A stretch of DNA of 64,000 bases from Mesobacillus jeotgali (lineage in GTDB: Bacteria; Bacillota; Bacilli; Bacillales; Cytobacillaceae). Within the stretch, counting starts at the first letter, position 1. The number at the start of each line of letters is the position of its first letter. Positions 45,709 through 55,064 of this stretch are shown piece after piece. Location of the stretch: assembly GCF_002874535.1 (NCBI RefSeq), contig NZ_CP025025.1:3529353-3593352 (forward strand), written 5' to 3'. Position numbers and translations under genes: made by a program. The notes below the pieces were generated by a model. That model was not told the origin of the DNA. It was given only the letters and a program-made list of their open reading frames with translations, and ran no database searches.

Positions 45709-45770
45709 ACCACCTCCTTTACGTAACATCAATTGAATGAACATCGATTTTGTCATCACAAGGAGGCGGT
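45709..45770 (-). promoter_or_regulatory. stem-loop with T-run upstream of the secreted GH16 gene
   Basis: In minus-strand RNA an 11-bp stem (ACCGCCTCCTT with AAGGAGGTGGT, one G-U pair) encloses a 40-nt loop and is followed by GTTTTTTT. It could be the terminator of the upstream operon or an attenuator before the secreted enzyme. The right arm is itself an AAGGAGG sequence. Confidence 0.5.
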
Positions 45771-45796
45771 TCATTTAAGTCTCTAACATTAAGTTT

Positions 45797-47134
45797 CTAG
45801 CTTTTTATAATGAAGGTGGTTATTGAATGTTCCGGCAGTTCGACTTCGGCAGTCTGGCCTCCTACGGAGATAGTAAAAGTCTCTGACTTGTCTGCATCAT
45901 TCATAACGACTGCGACAATCGATCCATCTTCATTTTGGAATGATACTGCTTTTAACGATTCATGATTTAGTTGATGTGCGATTCTAACTGCGTTCGGCTT
46001 GATGTACTTGCTGAAATGTCCAATATAATAAAAGGAACTGTTATAGTGAATTTCACCGGTTTTTGTATCAGCGATCACTGGAGCGTCACAATAATTGCCT
46101 ACATGGTTCGGCCCGCCCTGTTCATTCAGGACAATATTCCAGTCAATCCAGCCTTCGAGCCAGTTGTTGATATCGCCCATGATGTTCCTCGCGTACCGTT
46201 CTCCTGTATGCCAGGCACCAAGCTGGACTCCACCCTCGATACATCCTTCGGTAAAAATCAGATGCTTATCCGGAAAATCTTCATGAATCTTGCTTAAGTT
46301 CTCGAACTCCTCAGAAACATACCAGTGCAGCCCGGTACCCCAAATATATTTTGAAGCTTCAGCGTCAGATAAGATTGTCTTTGCTCGCTCGTAAGCAATA
46401 TCCCGATTGTGGTCCCAAATGATGATTTCCTTATCACCCAGGCCTTCCTGTTCCATGACAGGCCCCAAATGATTTTTCACAAAATCCCGTTCTTCTTCCG
46501 CTGTATATCTGCAGGAATCCCAGACCTGTGTTGCTTCCGGCTCATTCTGGACAGTGATTCCCCAAATCGGGATTCCCTCTGACTCCATCGCCTTGATGTA
46601 TTTGGTGTAATACAAGGCCCATGTGCTATAAAACTCAGGCTTCAGCTTTCCGCCGTTATTCATTTCATTGTTTGTCTTCATCCATGCCGGAGGGCTCCAT
46701 GGAGAAGAAAGGATCGTCAATTCTTCTCCTCTTGCCTTCACAGCATCCTTGATAAGCGGCAATACGTATTTCTGCTCCCGTTCGATGGAAAAAGTCTTTA
46801 ATTCAACGTCATTCTCTTCCACATATGTGTAGTTCTCCAATGCGAAGTCACAGCTATGGATATGGGTTCTGCCCAGGCTGTAGCCAAGACCAGTTTCCTG
46901 GTTAAAATAGCTTTCTATTATTTTTAGGCGTTCTTCTTCAGGAATCTGCGCAAGTGTATAGGCAGCCGCCTCTGTAAAAGCTCCCCCAAATCCCATGAAA
47001 CTTTGATACTTCGTTTCTGGATCAAGGTTCATGACGATCTTTTGTTCATCATTCCGGTCTGCATTAGAAGCATAACCCTTATCAGCAAAGCGTACACCGG
47101 TGTTTTTGGCAGTTTGGATTACTTTTATTTTCAT
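45797..47134 (-). CDS. GH30 beta-glucanase/glucosylceramidase-family enzyme, cytoplasmic
   Basis: 445 aa. GFGGAFTEAAAY and SSPWSPPAWMK are GH30 hallmarks; the acid/base is E198 in VQNEPEA and the nucleophile is E296 in FTEGC. No signal peptide. Within a beta-glucan locus it probably removes beta-1,6-linked glucose side chains of laminarin-type oligosaccharides, but GH30 enzymes vary in specificity. GAGGTG precedes the ATG. Confidence 0.88.
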   Translation of the reverse strand: MKIKVIQTAKNTGVRFADKGYASNADRNDEQKIVMNLDPETKYQSFMGFGGAFTEAAAYTLAQIPEEERLKIIESYFNQETGLGYSLGRTHIHSCDFALENYTYVEENDVELKTFSIEREQKYVLPLIKDAVKARGEELTILSSPWSPPAWMKTNNEMNNGGKLKPEFYSTWALYYTKYIKAMESEGIPIWGITVQNEPEATQVWDSCRYTAEEERDFVKNHLGPVMEQEGLGDKEIIIWDHNRDIAYERAKTILSDAEASKYIWGTGLHWYVSEEFENLSKIHEDFPDKHLIFTEGCIEGGVQLGAWHTGERYARNIMGDINNWLEGWIDWNIVLNEQGGPNHVGNYCDAPVIADTKTGEIHYNSSFYYIGHFSKYIKPNAVRIAHQLNHESLKAVSFQNEDGSIVAVVMNDADKSETFTISVGGQTAEVELPEHSITTFIIKS

Positions 47135-47154
47135 CTATAAGCACCTCAGTCTCA

Positions 47155-50100
47155 TTAGTCTAAGTAAACGTCCATTCTTGAAATTTCCCCATTACGGACA
47201 GCTTTTGCATACAATTCTGGCAAGTGTGTGCCTTCAACCGTGACCTCTTCACCATTTAGGTGGAGCACATATCTAACTGTCCTGGCACCATCCATTCCGA
47301 ATGTGTTTCTTCTTGTTGGATTATGGTAGGTTACCTGAGTCTTGCCCAGTAATGTAAACTGCACATTTCCCTCTTCACCAAAAAGCCATGATGGCAATAT
47401 TGGCTGCAGGCTTAATGTAAGGGCTTCTTCTTTGATTGCAAAAACCTCTTTGCCCATCATCATCGTTTGCCAGATGCTTAAAAATTCTGCCGTTGTCCCG
47501 CTTAACCTGGCGACAAAACCCTGACCATGCACGCCTTCATCCGGATTTACGCTGCTGGCAATAAAGGAGGAGTTTTCAAGAATACTCCTGCCGTACACTT
47601 CCGCATCCATGAATGGCGGCAGAGCAGAGTTCAAATCCTCATAAAACTCTTCATATAACCCTGACTTCAGGACACTGAGCAGATATTTGAATTCCATATG
47701 CATGAAGATGGATTCTCGCTCCAACCAGCCTGGAGTAAATGCCCTCGCTCGACCGATTTCATAAGTTTGCTCTTCCAGTGACCCAGATGTTTTATACATT
47801 TTTAGTTTTGGATCATAGATCTCAGAGTTCCTAACATTCTGATACGTCGAACGGGCTTTTTCTGCATCAGCACTCTTCAATTCCCTTGCTGGTCCTTCAA
47901 GGAAATGTGGCAGCACAGACACCTTGAATTCGTTGACCTTAACGAACGGAAGTCCTTTTTTGCTCAAATGTTCGTTCCCGTTCACATCAACAATCTTTTC
48001 CCAGTTCACAGCTTCAAAGAAGAAATAGGTTGGAATCAGTCCCTCGCCAAGCTCTGTCGCTTTTTCTATTCCTGCCTTTGTCTTCAAAAGCATTTGCCTT
48101 GCATACCCTGTCAGCTTTTGTAACGGGATATTCTTTTCCGTCCCTTCAAAGCCGTTCTTCACTTCTTCGCGGTACTTCTCACGAGCAGTCGATACACGAT
48201 TCCAGTAGTTGTAATCGTTCAGCTCGCCATTTTCAAACAGAACAAGATTTGACTGAACAGACTCAACAAGTTCAGATACCTCTACAGGCAGTGCAATCTC
48301 AATTTCTCCACTTTCTCCGGAGGCAATGACAAAGTCAAGGAGACGCTTAAGTTCCAATGCCTCACTCATGGCTGAACCGAATAATCCAGGAAGACCATTC
48401 ATTGAATCATTCCACCCTGGCTTATTTGCTTCCATTTCCACACCCATACCATAAGGGTCCAATGTAGAAAACTTCAGCAGTGCCAGTGAGAAAAGTTTGC
48501 TGTAAAGGTTCGATGTATAAAATTCTCCCCCAGATGTAGTCACCCAGTTTGAGCCTTGCTGATGCCCGAATTCTGTAATGGCCTCATACTGGCGAACCTT
48601 GCCGTTTGCCAGGACATATTTTTCAGAACGAGGGTTCACAAATACAGGGCTGTGGAAATATTTATAGCTTGCATCATCAAATAAGAGCCCAGTTTTGTTT
48701 TCCGGGTAGACCTTCAAGTAGTTTTCAATCAAGTCAAGATTGTACGTCCAGTGATCCATCCAGAAGCCTTCTCCAAACTCGGCTTCAATGTTTTGACTGC
48801 TCCTGGAAAGGAGATTTTTAAGGAATTCCGGAAGTGATACTTTCAAGTCAATCTCGCTGTCTGAAATAGTTTGAAGCAAATCACCTGGTGTAAAAGTTCC
48901 GCTTAGCTTCTTCTTGATGAATTCGGTGCCCGTTTCATCTGACACAAGTTCATTCAGCCAAGAAAAGTCGGATTGATCCTTTAGTTCAAAGCTTGCACCT
49001 TTTACCACAAGCGGATTATATCCATCTGCCTGAATCAGGCTCATGAATAGCTTGATATTGTAATCTCCGGTTTCCGGATGGAAAAACACATCATTCCGTC
49101 GGTTTTGGTTCACATCCCGGAAGTTTCCGTTGCCCTGGTAAAAGAATTCAGGGGCAAGCGAGAAAAAGTTATAATCCCTCTCCAGATCTCCATGCTTGCG
49201 GGAAAATACATAATAAGTGAACGGTGATGCCTCAGTTTCCAGGCTAATTGGATATCCTCCGCGGAGAACATTATCGAGGTAGCTTTGGTTAACATAAGCA
49301 TCAAATAGCGGTGAAGCCGTTTTTGTCTGTACATCCTTCGTAATCCCGGTTACAAGACTTTGGGCTTCTTCATATTTTCTCTCCATATATCCGTTCGCCA
49401 TTATTTCTGCTGCTTTTTCATTGATGATTTCAATATCCTTCACATGGCCAACCAGCGTATGGAAGGATATTTTTTTGCCTTTGCCAAGCAATCCGCTTAC
49501 ACCAGAAAAGCCACAAGGAACTTTATTGGATGTAACTGGCGCGGCACTTAAGATTTCTTCAACTGATTTACCTTCAAACTCATCAGGAAAGGAGAGTGAA
49601 CTGTTAGACCCGAAAACGAGGTCGGCATCCACAATTGGCGAAATCAATTGACCCTCATCTGTAAAACTCAAGTAAAAATGGCCCTTCGAAACCTCTTCAA
49701 CTTCCGCTGAGTCATTCGTTGATGAACGGACTCTATAATATGGAATGCGGTTTTCAAGATTGAATACATCCATCCAACTTTTCAGCGTATTTCCAACCGC
49801 TTTGTAGGCTGCATCATCAATGCCAAACGGAATGATCGCTGGCAGTCCATCAAGCAGCTCCAGGTTCATTGATTCTTCAGAAAGATTTTCAACTTCAACC
49901 TTTCTCACCAAAGCACCGAAGTTCTCGTTCGACAATGTGAAATACGTAATAAGTGTCTTCAATCCATATCGGTGATTGATTTCCTCAATTTTCAGCTCAT
50001 TTTCTTTTATATACATCCTTCTCGTTCGTTCTTTCTTGCTTCCAAATGACGAGAAAGGTTCAACAATGGTATTCCCATCCACTTTTATAAATGTGCGGAA

Positions 50101-50334
50101 ACCATTGGCTGCTACACGCTGATATGCCTGGTTTGCCGGGAAGAACTCTGTAATGGCATGATTTTTATCCTGGACGCCGAAGCTGACCATGGCCTGTCCA
50201 CGGTTTACGTAAAAAGCCCAAATCGGAATCCCGTATAATCCTGCTAAACCAGGAAGGAAGCTCGAGAAAGTTTTTGCCTGATCGAATTCTTCAATTACAA
50301 GGTATTGATTTTCATCAAATCGGTATTTTTCCAT
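47155..50334 (-). CDS. GH149/GH161-like glycoside phosphorylase, beta-1,3-oligoglucan candidate
   Basis: About 1059 aa, cytoplasmic. The long multi-domain layout, with N-terminal beta-sandwich (LPGLAGLYGIPIWAFYVNRG), six-hairpin barrel and blocks such as GNGNFRDVNQNRRND, resembles the beta-1,3-glucan phosphorylases of GH149/GH161, relatives of cellobiose phosphorylase. It would convert imported oligosaccharides plus phosphate to glucose-1-phosphate. The family assignment is from memory of these proteins and the context. ATG codons at 50337 and 50334 both follow GGAGTG; the longer frame from 50403 would overlap the GH1 gene. Confidence 0.7.
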   Translation of the reverse strand: MEKYRFDENQYLVIEEFDQAKTFSSFLPGLAGLYGIPIWAFYVNRGQAMVSFGVQDKNHAITEFFPANQAYQRVAANGFRTFIKVDGNTIVEPFSSFGSKKERTRRMYIKENELKIEEINHRYGLKTLITYFTLSNENFGALVRKVEVENLSEESMNLELLDGLPAIIPFGIDDAAYKAVGNTLKSWMDVFNLENRIPYYRVRSSTNDSAEVEEVSKGHFYLSFTDEGQLISPIVDADLVFGSNSSLSFPDEFEGKSVEEILSAAPVTSNKVPCGFSGVSGLLGKGKKISFHTLVGHVKDIEIINEKAAEIMANGYMERKYEEAQSLVTGITKDVQTKTASPLFDAYVNQSYLDNVLRGGYPISLETEASPFTYYVFSRKHGDLERDYNFFSLAPEFFYQGNGNFRDVNQNRRNDVFFHPETGDYNIKLFMSLIQADGYNPLVVKGASFELKDQSDFSWLNELVSDETGTEFIKKKLSGTFTPGDLLQTISDSEIDLKVSLPEFLKNLLSRSSQNIEAEFGEGFWMDHWTYNLDLIENYLKVYPENKTGLLFDDASYKYFHSPVFVNPRSEKYVLANGKVRQYEAITEFGHQQGSNWVTTSGGEFYTSNLYSKLFSLALLKFSTLDPYGMGVEMEANKPGWNDSMNGLPGLFGSAMSEALELKRLLDFVIASGESGEIEIALPVEVSELVESVQSNLVLFENGELNDYNYWNRVSTAREKYREEVKNGFEGTEKNIPLQKLTGYARQMLLKTKAGIEKATELGEGLIPTYFFFEAVNWEKIVDVNGNEHLSKKGLPFVKVNEFKVSVLPHFLEGPARELKSADAEKARSTYQNVRNSEIYDPKLKMYKTSGSLEEQTYEIGRARAFTPGWLERESIFMHMEFKYLLSVLKSGLYEEFYEDLNSALPPFMDAEVYGRSILENSSFIASSVNPDEGVHGQGFVARLSGTTAEFLSIWQTMMMGKEVFAIKEEALTLSLQPILPSWLFGEEGNVQFTLLGKTQVTYHNPTRRNTFGMDGARTVRYVLHLNGEEVTVEGTHLPELYAKAVRNGEISRMDVYLD

Positions 50335-50359
50335 CATTATCACTCCGAAGGTATAGGAT

Positions 50360-51694
50360 TTAAATTGAACGTTCCTTGATGATTTCGGCATAGCGGTAAC
50401 CACTGTCTTTTAAGATTCTCTCCTGTGTTTCGAAGTCGACATAGGTAATACCGAAACGTTTTTCATAACCAAATGCCCATTCAAAGTTATCGAGAAGGGA
50501 CCATTGATAGTAGCCGGCGATGTTCATATCCTCTTCATTCAGTTCGGCAACAGCTCTAATATGCTGTTCAATATAATTTTGTCGCTCTGGATCATGGACT
50601 GTATTGTCTTCTGAAACCTGATCATCGAAGGCAGCGCCATTTTCAGTGATATAGATTGGCAGTTTCGTATATTCCTGGCGCAGACGGCGGATTAAATCCT
50701 TAAACTCCACAGGAGAGATATCCCATCCCATCCCTGTTTTTGGATAGTCCGAGTAAGCGCTTGTATAAAGGAAATCCGATGCAGCGTTGAATTTAACCAG
50801 ACTGCGGTTGTAAAAGTTAATCCCAAAGAAATCACACTCAATCGAAATCTTTTCCAAATCACCTTCCTGGATAAAATCAAAAGAGTGGACGTATTTGGAG
50901 AATAAGTTCATCATATCGACCGGGTAAGACCCTTTTAATACAGGATCAAGGAACCAGCGGTTTGTATAGCCATCGGCATTATTAGCTGCCAATCGATCAT
51001 TTGCTGAATTGCTTGCAGGGTACATCGGTGACAGATTCAGTGTTATGCCGACAGGTGTTGAAGAGGCAAACTTGCCTTTCAACAGGGACACTGCCTCACC
51101 ATGGGACAGAAGAATATGGTGGACCGCTTTTAATGCTTCCTCCATATTTGTATGTCCTGGGGCATGTACACCCTGATGGTAACCGAGGAATCCTGCGCAC
51201 CATGGCTCATTATGGGTAATCCACATTTCCACACGCTCATCAAGTTCCTCGAAGCATTTCTCTGCGTACTCCATGAACCAATTTACAGATTCTCTGTTTG
51301 TCCAGCCGCCCTGCTCATGGGCCCACATTGGCAAATCCCAATGGTAAAGCGTGACCGCGGGCTTGATTCCATTTTCGATCAAGCGTGTAATAAGGTTTTT
51401 GTAAAAGTTCATTCCAGCTTCGTTATACTTTCCTTGCTCTGGAAAAATCCTTGGCCATGCAATAGAGAAACGATAAGAATCCACACCAAGCGTTTTTAAG
51501 ATTTCAATATCCTTCTCATATAAATGGTAATGGTCACAAGCGATATCCCCGTTATCCATATTGAAGACATTGCCGGGAGTCCGGGAAAACGTATCCCATA
51601 TGGAAAGGCTCCTGCCGTCTTCTTTATACGCCCCTTCAATCTGATAGGAAGATGTTGCTGTGCCAAAAATAAAATCTCTTGAAAATCTAGTCAT
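50360..51694 (-). CDS. GH1 beta-glucosidase
   Basis: 444 aa. Acid/base E163 in THNEPW and nucleophile E350 in YITENGAAF; N-terminal FIFGTATSSYQIEGA is classic for GH1. It releases glucose from short beta-glucosides. The absence of a phosphate-binding lysine/serine loop was not tested, so a 6-phospho-beta-glucosidase is not formally excluded, but the ABC (non-PTS) context argues against it. GAGGTGAG precedes the ATG. Confidence 0.92.
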   Translation of the reverse strand: MTRFSRDFIFGTATSSYQIEGAYKEDGRSLSIWDTFSRTPGNVFNMDNGDIACDHYHLYEKDIEILKTLGVDSYRFSIAWPRIFPEQGKYNEAGMNFYKNLITRLIENGIKPAVTLYHWDLPMWAHEQGGWTNRESVNWFMEYAEKCFEELDERVEMWITHNEPWCAGFLGYHQGVHAPGHTNMEEALKAVHHILLSHGEAVSLLKGKFASSTPVGITLNLSPMYPASNSANDRLAANNADGYTNRWFLDPVLKGSYPVDMMNLFSKYVHSFDFIQEGDLEKISIECDFFGINFYNRSLVKFNAASDFLYTSAYSDYPKTGMGWDISPVEFKDLIRRLRQEYTKLPIYITENGAAFDDQVSEDNTVHDPERQNYIEQHIRAVAELNEEDMNIAGYYQWSLLDNFEWAFGYEKRFGITYVDFETQERILKDSGYRYAEIIKERSI

Positions 51695-51716
51695 CTATTT
51701 CTCACCTCAAATGATA

Positions 51717-52523
51717 TTAGTCTTCTCTCTTATAAACTTTGATGTAATCAATTGTCATCCGCTGTGGGAACTGGGTTGTTTCATCAGGGTATCCCGGCCA
51801 TTTCCCCCCGACAGCAAGATTCAGCTGGAGGTAAAACTCACGGTCAAATGGGGCAAACCCAGCTTGCTGTTCCTCTGATCCCGGAGCCTTGCTGAACCAT
51901 TCAGTCTGCCTTGCATACAGGAAATCATCTACATACCATCTGAATTCTCCTGGTTCCCAATCAAGGGTGAAAACATGAAAGTCATCGGAGAACTTTTTAC
52001 CTTCAGGAAGCGTATAGTTGTCTCCTGTATATGTGTGAGGCATGCCATAATGAAGCGTTCCATAAACCGTACCTGGTTGATGGCCAATCAGCTCCATGAT
52101 GTCAATTTCCCCGCAGGCTGGCCATCCAGTATACTTTTCCATATCCTCTGGCATCATCCAGATAGCAGGCCAGATTCCCTGACCTTCCGGCAATTTAGCC
52201 CGAAAAGAAAATCGCCCGTATTTCCAGGCAACCTTGCCTCTGGTCGTCAATTTCGCGGATGTATAATCCATCCCTTTATACTCCTCATTCCTGGCCTCAA
52301 GCACCAGCATGCCATTCTCGATTCGCGCGTTTTCTTTCCGTCTTGTATAGTACTGGGATTCTTCATTCCCGAAACCAGTGCCAGCCTCAACAAAATTCCA
52401 TTTCTTTTCATCTATCTCAGAAAGATTAAAGTTCTCTTCCCAAACTAACTTCCACTCCGCTTCAGAATTTGAAAGCGTCATCATTTCTTTGCTTAATTTG
52501 CCCTGATTTTTTGACTCCACCAA
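51717..52523 (-). CDS. GH16 beta-1,3-glucanase without signal peptide
   Basis: 268 aa, a single GH16 domain with E139, D141 and E144 in GEIDIMEL. No signal peptide, unlike the GH16 at 42730-45660, so it should act inside the cell on imported oligosaccharides. The N-terminus is TTG (52523) or GTG (52520), both after AAAGGGG. First enzyme gene after the repeat array; the four downstream genes follow at 20-25 nt gaps. Confidence 0.88.
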   Translation of the reverse strand: MVESKNQGKLSKEMMTLSNSEAEWKLVWEENFNLSEIDEKKWNFVEAGTGFGNEESQYYTRRKENARIENGMLVLEARNEEYKGMDYTSAKLTTRGKVAWKYGRFSFRAKLPEGQGIWPAIWMMPEDMEKYTGWPACGEIDIMELIGHQPGTVYGTLHYGMPHTYTGDNYTLPEGKKFSDDFHVFTLDWEPGEFRWYVDDFLYARQTEWFSKAPGSEEQQAGFAPFDREFYLQLNLAVGGKWPGYPDETTQFPQRMTIDYIKVYKRED

Positions 52524-52739
52524 AACCGCCCCTTTCTGAAAAAACTCGTTGCTGCGAACAAAATATATCTCAATTCCTATTCTACCTTTGCCAGTCCTGC
52601 ATCTTGAGATAGAGAATTTTGTTTAGGGTGACAATATTTTAGAAGACCGTAAAATCATTTGAAAACACTTCCAAAATACGTTAAAACAGTTGAAGATAAA
52701 TTGGGTTTTAAGTGCATCATTATATAAAAGGTGGTGAAA

Positions 52740-52769
52740 ATGAATTGGGAGATACTTCGGACAATATGA
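52740..52769 (+). other. 9-codon ORF at the left edge of the repeat array
   Basis: MNWEILRTI, preceded by AAAGGTGG at normal spacing and by TATATAA about 20 bp upstream. The stop codon lies inside the first repeat unit. It could be a leader peptide or the stump of a gene whose body was replaced by the array. Expression is not shown. Confidence 0.35.
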
Positions 52770-53430
52770 AGCCGCACTAGCGAGATTTTGTCCGAACTTG
52801 GGGGGACTTCGGACAAATTCCTGATGCACCGACGAGATTTTGTCCGAACCTGAGCGGACTTCGGACAAATTGGTGATGCTCCGGCATGATTTTGTCCGAA
52901 CTTGTGGTTACTTCAGACAAATTGTAGCTGCTCCGGCATGATTTTGTCCGAACCTGAGGGGACTTCAGACAAATTGTAGCTGCACCTGCAAGATTTTGTC
53001 CGAACCTGGGGGGACTTCGGACAAATTGTAGCTGCTCCGGCATGATTTTGTCCGAACCTGAGCGGACTTCGGACAAATTGATGACTCACCAGCGAGATTT
53101 TGTCCGAACCTGGGGGGACTTCGGACAAATTGTAGCTGCTCCGGCATGATTTTGTCCGAACCTGAGCGGACTTCGGACAAATTGATGACTCACCAGCGAG
53201 ATTTTGTCCGAACCTGGTGTGACTTCGGACAAATTGTTGATGCACCGACGAGATTTTGTCCGAACCTGGGGTGACTTCGGACAAATTGTAGCTGCTCCGG
53301 CATGATTTTGTCCGAACCTGAGCGGACTTCGGACAAATTGATGACTCACCAGCGAGATTTTGTCCGAACCTGAGGGGACTTCGAACAAATCAAAGCTGCT
53401 CCGGCGAGCTTTTGTCCGCTCCTGAGGTTA
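52755..53430. repeat. tandem array, 13 units of exactly 52 bp, each with an inverted repeat
   Basis: The motif CTTCGGACA or a close variant starts at 52755, 52807, 52859, 52911, 52963, 53015, 53067, 53119, 53171, 53223, 53275, 53327 and 53379, always 52 bp apart. Each unit has TTCGGACAA, 23 variable bases, then TTGTCCGAA, and 11 bases to the next unit. Each arm can pair with the arm on either side. The variable parts fall into a few recurring types (GTAGCTGCTCCGGCATG, GATGACTCACCAGCGAG). The outermost units are the most divergent. ORFs on the minus strand come from the repeat and are not counted as genes. The remainder of 52524-53552 has no gene. Confidence 0.95.
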
Positions 53431-53552
53431 CCTTTACCTTTGAGATGACAAAATTTCGTACCTATTACTGATTGAGCATTCTTTTATAGCGCTTCAATTT
53501 GTCCGCATCAATAACTTAAAAAACAGAAAAAAGAGAGCCAATTCAGCCCTCT

Positions 53553-55064
53553 TCATCCATTCATTTCCCGATATTCTTTTGGAGAAATCCCTTCAACATC
53601 CCGGAACACCCTTGCAAATTGTTTAGGGTTTTTGTATCCAACCATCTCGCTGATCTCCAGTATTTTAAAATCTGTTTCTTTCAGCAGCCGCTTTGCACTT
53701 TCTACTCTGACCATTTTCAAGTAGTCAACGAAGTTTTGTCCAATATACTCCTTGAACATATGGCTGAAATAGGAATAATTCAATGAAATGTAATTAGCGA
53801 CTACGGCTAAATTCAAATCCTTATGATAATTTTCCCTAATATACGCAATTGCCCGGTCCATGTACTTTTGCTCTGAATACACAGCTTTTACCTGTTTATT
53901 GTATTCATGGATTCTCATCAGCAAATCCTCGAGGGCATGGAAGTATTCATGGAAGTTGTCAAAGTTATAGATATTGTCGATCTTATTTAAAAGCTCGAAC
54001 GTTACAAGAGATTCTTCCCCCAACCTCTTGAAAAAGCCTTTGAAGATCGTCTCATTGATTTCCTCGTTAAGGTTTTCAAGATAATCGATGCTGCTGTGGG
54101 CAATGACATCAAAATCCATAACCTGCCTAAGGTTATCTTTAATTTCCTTTTCCCGTTCAGTCCCCAGCATATTGGAAATTTTATTGATCAAGTCTGCCGG
54201 GAGAGAGGCTACTTCTGGTTTCTCCTTAACATTCTCATATAAAATGATCTGACGACGCGGATAAAGGAAATGATACTTGATCGCTGTGGCTGCCTGACCA
54301 TAAGTTTTTTTAAACTCTCTTATATCCTGCGCCTTTTCGCTAATGCCAATGGTAAAAATCGAATGTCTGTCCCTGCCAAGCTGTTCTTTCAGAATCGAGA
54401 ATTGCTCAAAGTCTGCTGAAATTATTGTCACTCGGCCGTCTTTATCAAGGAATGGAATGCTGTCACTGCTTGAATTGAGCAGCTGATTGATCTTATTAAG
54501 AAAATCTTCTCCATCTATATCTCCATCCACCTGAATGATTCCCACATAGTATCCATCCGGATATGATTCGATTTTCATTTTCTTATAAAGATCTTCTACA
54601 TCTTCCTGTTGAATATTAGGATTAAGCAAAATGTAATTCAGCTGACTGGCACGGTAGTCATCCATATGCTGGTAGGTCATTTTATGGCTGTTTTCCAGTT
54701 CTTCTATGATGGTATTCAAGGTTTTGAATAGCTCTGTCCGGTTTACCGGCTTCAATAAGTAATCCTTTACCTGATGTTTAATCGCTTCCTTGGCATACGT
54801 GAAATCATCGTATCCGCTGAGTATCACGATCGATGTTTTCATGTCTTCTTGCTGTTGGAGCTCTTTGATTAATTGAATACCATCCATCCTTGGCATTTTA
54901 ATATCAGTGATCACGATATCCGGTTTATTTTTCAAAACACCCTCAAGGGCTTCCTGTCCATCTGATGCAATGAATGTTTCAAAATCTGGATATTCCCGCT
55001 TGATCATTGCCTGTATACCCAATCGGATATTTTTCTCATCGTCAGCTATAAGAACTTTATACAC
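53553..55064 (-). CDS. YesN-type response regulator, AraC family
   Basis: 503 aa. Receiver domain 1-120 with phospho-acceptor D54 (VITDIKMPRMDG) and K105 (YLLKPVN); a middle linker; AraC helix-turn-helix pair at about 400-503 (LAVVANYISLNYSYFSHMFK, then FKILEISEMVGYKNPKQFAR). GTG start, AGGAGG upstream. It overlaps the sensor kinase gene by 8 nt and should activate the glucan import and degradation genes on both sides. Confidence 0.92.
   Translation of the reverse strand: MYKVLIADDEKNIRLGIQAMIKREYPDFETFIASDGQEALEGVLKNKPDIVITDIKMPRMDGIQLIKELQQQEDMKTSIVILSGYDDFTYAKEAIKHQVKDYLLKPVNRTELFKTLNTIIEELENSHKMTYQHMDDYRASQLNYILLNPNIQQEDVEDLYKKMKIESYPDGYYVGIIQVDGDIDGEDFLNKINQLLNSSSDSIPFLDKDGRVTIISADFEQFSILKEQLGRDRHSIFTIGISEKAQDIREFKKTYGQAATAIKYHFLYPRRQIILYENVKEKPEVASLPADLINKISNMLGTEREKEIKDNLRQVMDFDVIAHSSIDYLENLNEEINETIFKGFFKRLGEESLVTFELLNKIDNIYNFDNFHEYFHALEDLLMRIHEYNKQVKAVYSEQKYMDRAIAYIRENYHKDLNLAVVANYISLNYSYFSHMFKEYIGQNFVDYLKMVRVESAKRLLKETDFKILEISEMVGYKNPKQFARVFRDVEGISPKEYREMNG

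Noticed and set aside
52623-53388. Overlapping minus-strand ORFs of about 70-120 codons with repeated SGSDK-like peptides
   Set aside because: They arise because the 52-bp unit has few stops in any frame. The same peptide pattern appears in several frames, and no single frame has a good RBS and a conserved start.
52755-53430. CRISPR array
   Set aside because: The period fits loosely, but the inner sequences recur instead of being unique, the repeated arms are 9-10 bp dyads, and no cas gene is nearby.
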